In this document: positions 1 to 8,145 of the stretch, piece after piece
Position numbering within the stretch: the stretch's first letter is position 1
How the letters are laid out: every line of letters starts with the position of its first letter
Source of the DNA: Mesobacillus subterraneus
GTDB taxonomy: Bacteria > Bacillota > Bacilli > Bacillales > Cytobacillaceae
Assembly (NCBI RefSeq): GCF_003937825.1
Contig: NZ_RSFW01000019.1
Location: 1 to 64,000 of the forward strand
Length of the DNA: 64,000 nt
Reading direction: 5' to 3'
The notes under the pieces: model-generated
What the model saw: only the letters and a program-made list of their open reading frames with translations
Told to the model about the DNA's origin: nothing
The model's database searches: none
Made by a program: the position numbers and the translations under genes

Positions 1-322
1 TGTCCGAAGTCCTGGCATCTTCGGACATTTTCACTGCTCTTCCATCAAATTTTGTCCGAAGTCCTGCCGTCTTCGGACATTTTCACTGCTCCTCCACCGG
101 ATTTTGTCCGAAGTCCTGCCATCTTCGGACATTTTCGCAGCTTCTCCACCGGATTTTGTCCGAAGTGCTGGCATCTTCGGACATTTTCACTGCTCCTCCA
201 TCGGATTTTGTCCGAAGTGCTGGCATCATCGGACATTTTGACTGCTCTTCCATCGTATTTTGTCCGAAGTCCTGCCATCTTCGGACATTTTCACAGCTCC
301 TCCACCGGATTTTGTCCGAAGT
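1..322. repeat. Tandem 52-bp repeats, each with a hairpin
   Basis: Six units of exactly 52 bp start at 1, 53, 105, 157, 209 and 261, with a partial seventh from 313. Each unit begins with an inverted repeat, TGTCCGAAG, a 9-nt loop, then CTTCGGACA, followed by a T-rich/C-rich spacer of about 25 bp. The unit at 209 has one stem mismatch. The array begins at the window edge, so its true length is unknown. Open frames through it on both strands are by-products of the repeat and are not called as genes. Confidence 0.9.
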
Positions 323-419
323 ACTTTTATTCCCTGCAGTATAGATAGCCTAAAGCAACAAGGTTTACGAAAAGACCCTTTTTTTAAAACTCCTAGTGTG
401 TATTTAAAAGCAATGAACT

Positions 420-1040
420 TCAATACAGCCTATTCTTATAGCCATCTTCCAATCTTTCATGGATATCATCGGCTGTCGTGCCTGGAAGCTTTGAATGTGC
501 TGCGAGAATTTCCGCGCCTGAAGGAAGTGTTTCCGGATCGCTCCATGTGTCAGGGCTCCATAAACCTGACCTTTTCAATGCCTTTCCACACTGGATGAAA
601 CATTCGTCCACTTCTACCACGATCCCAAGCAGCGGTTTTTTGCCGCCAGCGGCCATTCTTGCAAGCAGTTCAGGCTCCCTTGTCAGGCTTGCTTTTCCAT
701 TAACCCGTAACGTCTCCGCCATGCCGGGAATCAGGAACAATAAACCTACCTGTGGGTTTGACAAGATATTTTTTAGAGAGTCCATCCGCTTATTTCCCGG
801 GCGGTCAGGAATCACGATTCGATTTTCATCCAGAGACAGGACAAAACCGGGGGAATCCCCTCTGGGAGACGCGTCACTGTATCCTTTTGCATCTGAGGTG
901 GATAAAATCAAAAACGGCGATTGAGCTATGTAGTTGCGGGCATGTTGATCTATAAAAGGAATGACCTTCTTTTTAGCAAGCTCGCTTGGCTCTCCGAATA
1001 AGGTTCTTAACTCTTCAAAACTAGTAATTGTATAGTCCAT
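420..1040 (-). CDS. Pyridoxamine 5'-phosphate oxidase family (FMN-binding split barrel) protein
   Basis: This 206-residue soluble protein has the layout of PNPOx-like flavin-binding proteins of the MSMEG_1061 type: an N-terminal helix, then a strand-rich core containing FLILSTSDAKG and a motif around SPRGDSPGF typical of these split barrels. Family members bind FMN or related cofactors, and the substrate is generally unknown. It is not the vitamin B6 oxidase PdxH itself. The start ATG is preceded by GGGGAGTTAGGAATC. It is monocistronic and divergent from the AbrB-type gene at 1177. The product family is fairly sure; the reaction is not. Confidence 0.8.
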   Translation of the reverse strand: MDYTITSFEELRTLFGEPSELAKKKVIPFIDQHARNYIAQSPFLILSTSDAKGYSDASPRGDSPGFVLSLDENRIVIPDRPGNKRMDSLKNILSNPQVGLLFLIPGMAETLRVNGKASLTREPELLARMAAGGKKPLLGIVVEVDECFIQCGKALKRSGLWSPDTWSDPETLPSGAEILAAHSKLPGTTADDIHERLEDGYKNRLY

Positions 1041-1176
1041 GATTCCTAACTCCCCTGGCTCATTTTTGCTTTCCGGTTAAAAAGGCAAATGTAAGTATGT
1101 TAAGATGATGTTACCACAAAATGGATGATTATAGTTTTATATTCTGGACGAAATTTATGATGTAGAAGGTGCAGTA

Positions 1177-2235
1177 TTGAAATATAAATTAACCTCATTT
1201 TTGGCAGCATTGATTATCGCGATTGCCGGAGGCTTCCTATTTTTTCTCCTGCAAGTCCCGGTTCCATGGCTTTTGGGCAGCATGTTTGCAGTCCTGATCG
1301 CCTGTCGGTTTAAAAGCCTATCCTTATATTGGCCCCCATTCCTAAGAGATACTGCCCTAGTGGTCGTTGGATACACAATAGGTCTTTATTTTACCCGCTC
1401 AGCTGTGGAAAAGATGATCTTGAACCTTCCGATCATGCTGGCTTTGACGGTTTTGGTGATTTGTTTTGCCGCGATCATTGCTAAGGTCTTATCAAAACTT
1501 TCTGGTGTTGATTACCCAACCATGCTAACCGGCAGTATTCCTGGCGGATTGTCACAAATGATTCTCTTTGCAGAGGAAACAAAAGGCATCGACCTTACGA
1601 TGGTCACATTTCTTCAAGTGTCACGCTTATTGATGATTGTGTTTTTTGTTCCATTTATTATATTTGGTCCTGTCCTCAAACAGGAACACAGCAATCTAGT
1701 TCTCATTGGAAACGGGAATGAGTATGCTGCCCCTGAAACTTATTTGATATTCGCTATTGTTTGTATTCTCTCAAGCATGATCGGCAAAAGGCTCAGGTTT
1801 CCGACCCCCTTTTTACTCGGTCCAATACTTGCTGCAGCAATTCTGATAAATGCCGGCATGGACGGCCCCCACCTTCCTTCACTTCTGATGGATGCAACTC
1901 AGTTGATGATCGGGGGCTATATCGGGATGCTAATGAAGCCTGAGAGGCTGAAGAGGAAGTTGTTTACATTCTTGCTTGCGTTTTCGAGTAGCTTCCTTCT
2001 TGTTTCTGGCTCATTAGTGATGAGCGTTTTCCTGTCTGAGCAATTGGATATATCCATCGTAACTGCCTTTCTAAGTCTAGCTCCTGGGGGAATGGATCAA
2101 ATGGGGATCATTGCTCATGAGGTAAAAGCCGATTTATCCATTGTGACTGGCTTTCAGCTTTTTAGGCTATTTTTCATCTTCTTCGCCATTCCACCATTAT
2201 TAAGATGGTTTTTCAGGAGAAAAATGAAGGGATAA
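1177..2235 (+). CDS. AbrB-family integral membrane protein (AbrB duplication family)
   Basis: A 352-residue very hydrophobic protein with about ten membrane segments. It contains two copies of a signature loop, IPGGLSQM near residue 122 and APGGMDQM near residue 303, showing the internal duplication typical of the family annotated as AbrB duplication or putative ammonia monooxygenase. The name is historical: it is unrelated to the AbrB transition-state regulator, and no function is established. The start is TTG at 1177 with AGAAGGTG upstream at proper distance. It has its own short upstream region and no operon partner. Family call strong, function unknown. Confidence 0.85.
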   Translation: MKYKLTSFLAALIIAIAGGFLFFLLQVPVPWLLGSMFAVLIACRFKSLSLYWPPFLRDTALVVVGYTIGLYFTRSAVEKMILNLPIMLALTVLVICFAAIIAKVLSKLSGVDYPTMLTGSIPGGLSQMILFAEETKGIDLTMVTFLQVSRLLMIVFFVPFIIFGPVLKQEHSNLVLIGNGNEYAAPETYLIFAIVCILSSMIGKRLRFPTPFLLGPILAAAILINAGMDGPHLPSLLMDATQLMIGGYIGMLMKPERLKRKLFTFLLAFSSSFLLVSGSLVMSVFLSEQLDISIVTAFLSLAPGGMDQMGIIAHEVKADLSIVTGFQLFRLFFIFFAIPPLLRWFFRRKMKG

Positions 2236-2303
2236 GGAATCACTTCATGATTGAGGGGTATATTAACTAACAGATTTTAGAATTTTGGCGATGGAGGGAT
2301 TCT

Positions 2304-2666
2304 ATGAACCAGTCGTTTAATAACCTGATTAACAAAGCTAAACTGACCTTGAACTATGCCTTTGGACATGCTAAAGAAAAAATCTACTCTGTAACCGGGA
2401 CCTCCTCGGCCTCGGTTCAGCAAATTGCTGATTACATCAAGGCTCATCCAGATACTAAGGTGACGAATAAACACTATTTAGGGGTAACTCTATCATTTTA
2501 TGAACTCGAACAAGGTGAGATGAAATATTATATGGAAACGAATCAGGTGAAAATTTTGCAGTTGGATGTGCATTCTCATTATCACAGTGTTGTTTCCTAT
2601 CGTTCCTATCGTGATCATTTTTCACTTGATACACCAGTGAAATTTCCAGATCTTAATGGAGTATAA
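2304..2666 (+). CDS. Hypothetical protein, 120 aa
   Basis: A small soluble protein that I do not recognise. It has no signal peptide or membrane segment. The N-terminal half is polar and helical (NNLINKAKLTLNY), the C-terminal half is rich in Tyr, His and Ser (HSHYHSVVSYRSYRDHF) and probably forms strands. The start ATG has a good GGAGGG ribosome site. It lies 68 bp after the AbrB-type membrane gene and is closed by a strong terminator, so it may be co-transcribed with that gene. It is real by ribosome site and codon pattern. Confidence 0.65.
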   Translation: MNQSFNNLINKAKLTLNYAFGHAKEKIYSVTGTSSASVQQIADYIKAHPDTKVTNKHYLGVTLSFYELEQGEMKYYMETNQVKILQLDVHSHYHSVVSYRSYRDHFSLDTPVKFPDLNGV

Positions 2667-2673
2667 TCGTTAT

Positions 2674-2704
2674 AAAAGGCTTCTGCAAAGTGCAGAAGCC
2701 TTTT
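2674..2704 (+). terminator. Intrinsic terminator after 2304-2666
   Basis: AAAAGGCTTCTGC and GCAGAAGCCTTTT form a near-perfect stem with a 4-5 nt loop. The T-run and A-run make it usable from both sides, and the DUF3231 gene converges on it. Confidence 0.9.
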
Positions 2705-2710
2705 ATACTG

Positions 2711-3715
2711 CTATTGGCCAGCCAGCTGGTCCCTGTCGTCTGCCATGGGAGGTTCTTCCAACCAGGCATTTTTAATCATGATGTTGGCACCATCCTCGGC
2801 ATATAGCGCGATTTCAGGAATAAGGGAAGCGTAATGCACGCCTATATCCTTACGGGGACTGGCGGATATCGCAGCACCATAATTTCCGATCCCTGCAGCA
2901 ATCATGGCGGTAATATGGAACATGATGAGTTTATCTGAGAAAACCTGTGTTGTAGAATCTGTTACAGCTGAATCCCAAAACATGGGTGCGGGAATGTCAT
3001 TCGTCTTGAGAATATCGCTGAATAGGTCGACGTGTTTCTGGGCAATTTTTTTGCCACGCTGCAGGTATCCTTTCACTTCTTTGTCCTGTGCTACCTGCAG
3101 GAAGCCCATGATCAGTGCCTTTCCTATCTGGTTAGTCTGGATATTCATGAATAGATGGGTGATCTCCACAGAGGTTAAAGCTCTTCTTCTGTTTTTTAAT
3201 CCTGAAAGGAAACTTTGTTTTTCAACGAAATCGACTTTATCCGGCACCGAAATGAACGGTGGCCTTATATATGTACCTTGAGACAGCATCAATTCCCTTG
3301 TTTTATCCTGAAGACCAATGGCAGACTTTAAAACACTTTTATGGAAGGCGATTACATCTTGACGGGTGCAAAGGCCGATCGCCCCACTATTTGCCGCCAT
3401 CCCCAAAATTGACATATACCTAAGGTACATCATCATGAACGTGTCCGAAAATAGACGCGGGGCGTGTTCGTTGACATCTTTCTTTGTAAAACCGATTGGT
3501 TGCGGAAAACCCTCAAGGGCGAATATTTCTCTGGCAATAGTTATGTTTTTCTCTGATGCTTTCAGCCCAAAATCGATTACTTCTTTCACTTCAGGATCCT
3601 TAGCGTGATTCAAGAAGTAAGCTAATACACAAATAGAAACCGAATCGTTAATATACTGGGTCCATAAGCTAGACATTTCAGCCGCTGTAAAACGGATTTT
3701 TGTCTTGTCCTCCAT
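2711..3715 (-). CDS. DUF3231 family protein (tandem ferritin-like helical domains)
   Basis: A 334-residue all-helical protein matching the DUF3231 family common in Bacillaceae. Two similar halves, about residues 5-165 and 180-330, each begin with a segment like TAAEMSSLWTQYINDS or TSVEITHLFMNIQTNQ and contain a D/E-K-N-I-x-x-A-like helix. The fold is thought ferritin-like and the role is unknown. I start it at ATG 3715, where AGGGGTGTGAAG gives a ribosome site, and not at the upstream in-frame codon. A paralogue lies at 40541-41554, so the family is at least duplicated here. It is monocistronic. Confidence 0.85.
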   Translation of the reverse strand: MEDKTKIRFTAAEMSSLWTQYINDSVSICVLAYFLNHAKDPEVKEVIDFGLKASEKNITIAREIFALEGFPQPIGFTKKDVNEHAPRLFSDTFMMMYLRYMSILGMAANSGAIGLCTRQDVIAFHKSVLKSAIGLQDKTRELMLSQGTYIRPPFISVPDKVDFVEKQSFLSGLKNRRRALTSVEITHLFMNIQTNQIGKALIMGFLQVAQDKEVKGYLQRGKKIAQKHVDLFSDILKTNDIPAPMFWDSAVTDSTTQVFSDKLIMFHITAMIAAGIGNYGAAISASPRKDIGVHYASLIPEIALYAEDGANIMIKNAWLEEPPMADDRDQLAGQ

Positions 3716-3872
3716 CTTCACACCCCTATGCACTGATGATATTATTATTTTTCCAAATCAACAGGATTTTATTAGGCTATTAACAACAAAGGCAGGATTT
3801 TTGATGAGTTTAAATATATGTACTGTGTATTCTGAAGAAAGATAGTAAAATAGAATCAGGAATTCATTAGGA

Positions 3873-5414
3873 GTGAGCAAACTGAAAACTTTTATACTAT
3901 ACATAATTCTTGCCGTTGTGCTTTCCCAGACGGCAAATTTATTGAGATTCCGTGTAAGCGTTTTAATGAATAAGCTGATGATCACGGCCGCCTCATTGAT
4001 CCTCGTTCAGGCATTTACTTTTATCTTTGGCAGTGACCATCTTAAGTGGACGATTCTTTTATTCATCGGTATTGCGGGCTATTCATTTAATCTTAAGGGT
4101 GGCTTGGCTGCAGCCGTCTTGGGCTTTCTAATCATCAGCTTACAAACCGGAAGCGTTGAGTTATTCCTTTTGCCTGTTTATTTACTGGTTGGTGCAGGTG
4201 CAGGATATGCTGCACACTATTTAAATCATCAAAAAAGGGATCTTCATCAATGGATGAATATGCTGATGAAACAGTCCAAGCATTTGCAGGTATTCCGGGA
4301 AGTCAGCACGACCATGCAGAGTACACTTCAGCAGGATCTGCTGCTCAAGGTCATTTTGACTTCTGTTACAGCAGGCCATGGGCTTGGCTTTAACCGTGCG
4401 ATGATTTTCCTCTCTTCCAGTGATCTACAATCTTTGAAGGGCGTAGTCGGTGTCGGTCCGATGGATGTAAAAAGAGGATACGAAGTATGGGAAAAGATTT
4501 CGGAAGACCGTTTGAAGCTTCGGGATTTAATTGAACACAATTTCGACAGCAACTTTACGGATCCAGAGCTGAATTCTATTCTGCAATCATTGGATATTCC
4601 CTTTACTGAACACAATGTATTCGGTCAAGCTTTATCAAGCCAAAAGCCTGTCATCGTCAATAAGATCGACCGGAATGATGATTCTCAGGTTCTTATCCAT
4701 GAGCTGTTTCAAACGGATGAATTCGCTGTCATCCCCCTGATCAATCAGGGAAAAAATATTGGTATTCTGCTTATCGATAATATCGTTAATAAACGCCCAA
4801 TTACTTTGTCAGATACAGAGAATATCCTTCCCCTCGCCAACCAGGCAGCCATTGCCCTGGATCATGCCAGCCTGTATGAGCGAATAGAGGAAATGGCGTT
4901 AAGAGACGGTTTGACAGGGCTCCTTAATCAGCGTGCATTCCAAAATGTCCTGAATGAACATTTTCCTTTTGAGGGATCTGGACGCGGTCCGCTGTCGCTG
5001 GTCATTTTTGATATCGATTTCTTTAAAGTTTTCAATGATAAGAATGGACATCTGCTCGGAAATGAAGTTCTGATGAAGCTTGCGCGTGTCATAGAGGAAT
5101 CATTAAGACCAGGACATTTTTCTTTCCGGTTCGGCGGAGAGGAATTTGTTGTCCTTCTTCCTGATACATGCCTGGAAGGAGCCGGAGACATTGCAGAAGC
5201 CATCCGCTGGAACGTGGAGAAAGCAAGTTTCCCTGGCGAAGAAACACAGCCGAATGGCTTTTTGACCGTCAGTATGGGAACAGCATGTACTGACCACCCA
5301 GATGTCACTAATAAAAATGAATTGATAGACGCCGCTGACAAGGCACTCTATAAAGCTAAAAATGCAGGCAGAAATATTGTAGTTTCTTATAAGGAGTTTG
5401 TTGGTATTGATTGA
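3873..5414 (+). CDS. Membrane-bound GAF-GGDEF diguanylate cyclase
   Basis: About 513 residues. Order: four or five membrane segments (1-115), a short linker helix, a GAF sensor domain (about 145-325), and a C-terminal GGDEF domain (about 345-505). The active-site motif reads RFGGEEFVVLLP, so catalytic c-di-GMP synthesis from two GTP is expected. Five residues before it the product-inhibition I-site (RxxD) reads RPGH, so allosteric product inhibition is probably absent. The GTG start used here overlaps the AGGAG ribosome site. A CTG at 3882 would have ideal spacing. The next gene overlaps its end and probably forms an operon with it. Confidence 0.9.
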   Translation: MSKLKTFILYIILAVVLSQTANLLRFRVSVLMNKLMITAASLILVQAFTFIFGSDHLKWTILLFIGIAGYSFNLKGGLAAAVLGFLIISLQTGSVELFLLPVYLLVGAGAGYAAHYLNHQKRDLHQWMNMLMKQSKHLQVFREVSTTMQSTLQQDLLLKVILTSVTAGHGLGFNRAMIFLSSSDLQSLKGVVGVGPMDVKRGYEVWEKISEDRLKLRDLIEHNFDSNFTDPELNSILQSLDIPFTEHNVFGQALSSQKPVIVNKIDRNDDSQVLIHELFQTDEFAVIPLINQGKNIGILLIDNIVNKRPITLSDTENILPLANQAAIALDHASLYERIEEMALRDGLTGLLNQRAFQNVLNEHFPFEGSGRGPLSLVIFDIDFFKVFNDKNGHLLGNEVLMKLARVIEESLRPGHFSFRFGGEEFVVLLPDTCLEGAGDIAEAIRWNVEKASFPGEETQPNGFLTVSMGTACTDHPDVTNKNELIDAADKALYKAKNAGRNIVVSYKEFVGID

Positions 5415-5895
5415 GCTTACATTCATTATTGGTTCCCTGGTGTTCCTGGCGGCTTCGGCACTTACAAGCAGGCCGCTTTATAACTACTCGATGAAGAACT
5501 ACTCTAAAAGGGTCAGCAGCAAGTATGGTTTCAGCGTTTCCGACCTTCATTATTCATATGATCAAATGATTTACTTCATCTCACTGCCAACCACGCTTCC
5601 ATATGTTAGGTCGGCCACTAAGGAAGATTTGATCATTGAACAGGATTATTCTTCGTTTTTCTATCCGTCCCTTAAGGGGATCCGCATTTCGTTGAAGCAG
5701 GATGGAAAAAGCCTTAATCTTGCATATTTGCCAATTGGCAATTTCCGTCTTCCTCATTTGGACAAACTCCAACAGGAAGGAAGAATCGACGAAGAAGCCT
5801 ATCTGAAGATCAGCACGACTAAACTGTTGCAAGCCGGGACTCTCCAGGAGGTCAGAGAGGAAGTCTACAAACAGCTTCAGGTTGGACGTTATTGA
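5398..5895 (+). CDS. Hypothetical protein with one N-terminal membrane anchor, co-operonic with the cyclase
   Basis: About 165 residues. The first 20 residues are a single hydrophobic segment (LVLIELTFIIGSLVFLAAS), followed by a soluble domain that I do not recognise. Its start overlaps the last codons of the diguanylate cyclase: AAGGAG lies inside the cyclase gene and three in-frame TTG codons (5398, 5401, 5407) follow, so the exact start is uncertain. Translational coupling and shared membrane location suggest it works with the cyclase, perhaps as a partner or regulator, but this is inference. A terminator follows directly. Confidence 0.65.
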   Translation: MLVLIELTFIIGSLVFLAASALTSRPLYNYSMKNYSKRVSSKYGFSVSDLHYSYDQMIYFISLPTTLPYVRSATKEDLIIEQDYSSFFYPSLKGIRISLKQDGKSLNLAYLPIGNFRLPHLDKLQQEGRIDEEAYLKISTTKLLQAGTLQEVREEVYKQLQVGRY

Positions 5896-5902
5896 CTTAG
5901 CG

Positions 5903-5931
5903 AAAGCCGGTATATTAGATACCGGCTTTTT
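5903..5931. terminator. Bidirectional terminator between convergent genes
   Basis: AAAGCCGGTAT and ATACCGGCTTTTT form a stem of about 11 bp with a short loop. It serves the operon ending at 5895 and overlaps the stop end of the minus-strand gene 5915-6802. Confidence 0.9.
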
Positions 5932-6802
5932 CACATTCCTCTCCCTTATCTAATTCTTTACAGTTTAAATCCTGGTAGATCCACTTCTTGACTAGGACTG
6001 CCCAGAAGATCATCAATAAATGAATGGAATTATTAATCAGGAAATGGCGGAAATTCTGTTTGGCGACGCCAGTACGCATGACAAGCATATCCATTATTTT
6101 AGTAAAAGCAAATGCGGAAATGATCCCCTTAGCATGGCTGTCTTTCTTGATCAACAGCGCAGTTGTCATTGACAGGGTGAAGGAATAGATTGGAGCGACC
6201 ATAAAATGTTCTTTCCATCTGTGCCACCTTCCTAATCCAAACCTGAACTTCCTTAAAATCGACATTGAATACATTAAATTCAGTCCATTAACGAGAATGG
6301 ATAGAAACAGTGAACCAAATTGGAAGATAGGTGTTCCGATCCTAAGTTGCTGATACCAAAAATCATTTATGTAAAAAAAGATTGGAATAAGAGTAATCGT
6401 GAATCTTGTTTTCCACCAGTTGTTCTGATGAACTCCCATTCTGAGGAAAAGCTTTTCAATGACTGCGAAGAATAACGCAAAAAATGCCTTTCCCCTCCAT
6501 CCTATTTTGAATGCTGTCAGAAAGATAACTGTGAATGGGACAAAAATCGCCTGCGAAAGGATCGCGCCCATGAAGTTATCAAGATCTTTATTGACGAACA
6601 ACTTCGGTTTATAACGATAAGCGTTAAACAGGCTCAAGACAAAATATTCAAAAATGAAACAAAGACCCATTCCCGATAAAAGGGTAATCGTTAATCGTTT
6701 GCGATCCTTATTTTTATAAAAGGTGAATATGAGCAGACACGAATGGAGAACCAAAAGGATTAAGAACGGAATAGGATGTTTCTTGTTCAGTTTCCTTGCC
6801 AT
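5915..6802 (-). CDS. Multi-pass membrane protein of unknown function
   Basis: A 295-residue basic membrane protein with about eight hydrophobic segments. No enzymatic motif is visible. Conserved-looking loops include YRYKPKLF near residue 62 and ILSQ near residue 82, which recall the CBO0543-like and related uncharacterised Bacillaceae membrane families, but I am not sure of membership. The start ATG at 6802 is preceded by AGGTGAAAGGAACATT. It is a single gene, convergent with the cyclase operon. Confidence 0.65.
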   Translation of the reverse strand: MARKLNKKHPIPFLILLVLHSCLLIFTFYKNKDRKRLTITLLSGMGLCFIFEYFVLSLFNAYRYKPKLFVNKDLDNFMGAILSQAIFVPFTVIFLTAFKIGWRGKAFFALFFAVIEKLFLRMGVHQNNWWKTRFTITLIPIFFYINDFWYQQLRIGTPIFQFGSLFLSILVNGLNLMYSMSILRKFRFGLGRWHRWKEHFMVAPIYSFTLSMTTALLIKKDSHAKGIISAFAFTKIMDMLVMRTGVAKQNFRHFLINNSIHLLMIFWAVLVKKWIYQDLNCKELDKGEECEKAGI

Positions 6803-6899
6803 AATGTTCCTTTCACCTGCCCCATTAAACAGTTTAGGTATCTCTCATTAAGGTCTGCGATGTTAGCCAGTAATATTCACCTTGGAATTGTGATCAACA

Positions 6900-6926
6900 A
6901 AAAGCCCAACCTAACGATTGGGCTTG
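6900..6926 (-). terminator. Terminator of the HTH-F1beta-like regulator gene
   Basis: On the minus strand AAGCCCAATCG and the matching TTGGGCTTTTT form a stem-loop with a U-tail, 15 nt after the stop at 6942. Confidence 0.85.
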
Positions 6927-6941
6927 GATCGTGAAAGCTAT

Positions 6942-7991
6942 TCAGGCTGGCAGATTTCCAATAAAATGGAGTTCTTCAAGTTCAAATTGTTCTGATGGGC
7001 CTTCAATAATTCTCTTAACATCGTTTAAAGTATCCTTGAGGCTGACATCTGCTCCTTTCTTGCCTGTGTATGCTTCCGCTACATAAAATGGCTGGGTCAG
7101 ATATGCTTCAAGTCTTTCTCCCAATTGGTAGGTTTGCAGCTCTGAACCAGGCAGGCGCTCCTGTCCATGTACATTGACAATCGAACGCAGCTCGCGATAG
7201 CGCCGAAGCAGTTTTTGCGCCCTTTGCTGAATGCTGTGGTGTAATGGATCCAAATATGAGCCTTCCAGGATGGAGGATGTTGAGTAGATTGGATTCACAG
7301 CAGGATATTTATGGCGGGCTGCTAAATCGGCATCAAACTGCCATAAGGTGTCAAGCGGACCATATGGAAGGTCTTCATCGACAGCCTCCCCTTTCAGGTC
7401 GACAAGGAAGGTCGTCACCCGGAAAAGAAATTGGTCATCAAGTAATTCCTGGAGCTTAAACATCTCTCCATTCAAAACAAACGAACGGTCAGCCGTCAGG
7501 ACGAATTCTTTGTCTTTTCCTGCTGCTGTTATTACTTTAACTGATTCCTCAATTGTCTCTACAACAAAGTCCACATCGTCCAGGACATCATTCAACTCAG
7601 GATGGTTGCCATCCGGTTTGATCAGGATTGTTACGAACCCATTTCTTTTCATTCGGTATATTAACTCGGCCAGGACCACCAATTGGCCCATTCCTGGGCG
7701 TGCGACCAATCCGACTGTCCCGCCTTTTGCTACTGGAGCGAATAAGTCCAATGTCTTTATTCCCGTCTCAATCATTTCAACACTCTCCCCTCGTAAAATC
7801 AATTCATCCAAACTGCAGCCGGCTAATTCTGCCAAAGCAACAATGGTCCTGACTTCAGCCCTCCCTACCGGAATTTTGCCGGTCGATAAATTGGAAACCG
7901 TCGCGGGCCTGAGACCGACTGATTTTGCAGCAGTTGTCAGGTTTGGCACTCTCTTTCTCAATAAAGGAACATTCAATCTAAGATTTTCCAA
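6942..7991 (-). CDS. HTH regulator fused to a degenerate F1-ATPase beta-like domain
   Basis: 349 residues. Residues 1-60 are a helix-turn-helix (TTAAKSVGLRPATVSNLSTG, then a helix ending in CSLDELI). The rest aligns by eye with the catalytic core of ATP synthase subunit beta: METGIK(T/V)LDLFAP.AKGG is matched by MIETGIKTLDLFAPVAKGG, and YPAVNPIYSTSSIL matches YPAVDPLDSTSRI, followed by the C-terminal helical part (LTQPFYVAEAYTGKKG). The phosphate-binding loop is ruined: GGAGVGKT is replaced by ARPGMGQL, so ATP hydrolysis is unlikely. The segment between the P-loop and the YPAV motif is shortened. I start at TTG 7991 because AAGGAGGT lies 7 nt upstream. Probable DNA-binding regulator of itself and perhaps of the divergent pduL. 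Confidence 0.75.
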   Translation of the reverse strand: MENLRLNVPLLRKRVPNLTTAAKSVGLRPATVSNLSTGKIPVGRAEVRTIVALAELAGCSLDELILRGESVEMIETGIKTLDLFAPVAKGGTVGLVARPGMGQLVVLAELIYRMKRNGFVTILIKPDGNHPELNDVLDDVDFVVETIEESVKVITAAGKDKEFVLTADRSFVLNGEMFKLQELLDDQFLFRVTTFLVDLKGEAVDEDLPYGPLDTLWQFDADLAARHKYPAVNPIYSTSSILEGSYLDPLHHSIQQRAQKLLRRYRELRSIVNVHGQERLPGSELQTYQLGERLEAYLTQPFYVAEAYTGKKGADVSLKDTLNDVKRIIEGPSEQFELEELHFIGNLPA

Positions 7992-8004
7992 TACTTCCAC
8001 CTCC

Positions 8005-8075
8005 TTACTTTTAAGAGTAAAGATTTTTACTTTGAGATGCAAGTATTTTTTCTTTTAGAAGTAAATAATATTACT
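8005..8075. promoter_or_regulatory. Cluster of AGTAA-N6-TTACT palindromes between the HTH gene and pduL
   Basis: Two 16-bp palindromes with the same half-sites, AGTAA-N6-TTACT, lie at 8016-8031 and 8060-8075, with centres 44 bp apart (about four helical turns). A third, inverted arrangement TTACT-N6-AGTAA at 8005-8020 shares a half-site and overlaps the ribosome site of the HTH gene. The placement suggests autoregulation and possible control of the divergent gene by the HTH protein. Confidence 0.55.
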
Positions 8076-8145
8076 TTTGGATGTCTGGGTTAATTATTCT
8101 GTACTGGGTAAAATATATAAATCTCTATATCGGAAGGAGTATAAG

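Noticed and set aside
45-598. Several overlapping ORFs on both strands of the first 600 bp
   Set aside because: They are translations of the 52-bp repeat itself and of the antisense side of the PNPOx-like gene. Repeated peptides such as TSDKIRWKSSENV follow from the repeat.
8077-8145. Earlier in-frame start of pduL
   Set aside because: No ribosome site at 8077, it runs into the promoter region, and the next 23 residues do not resemble PduL; ATG 8146 has a good site.
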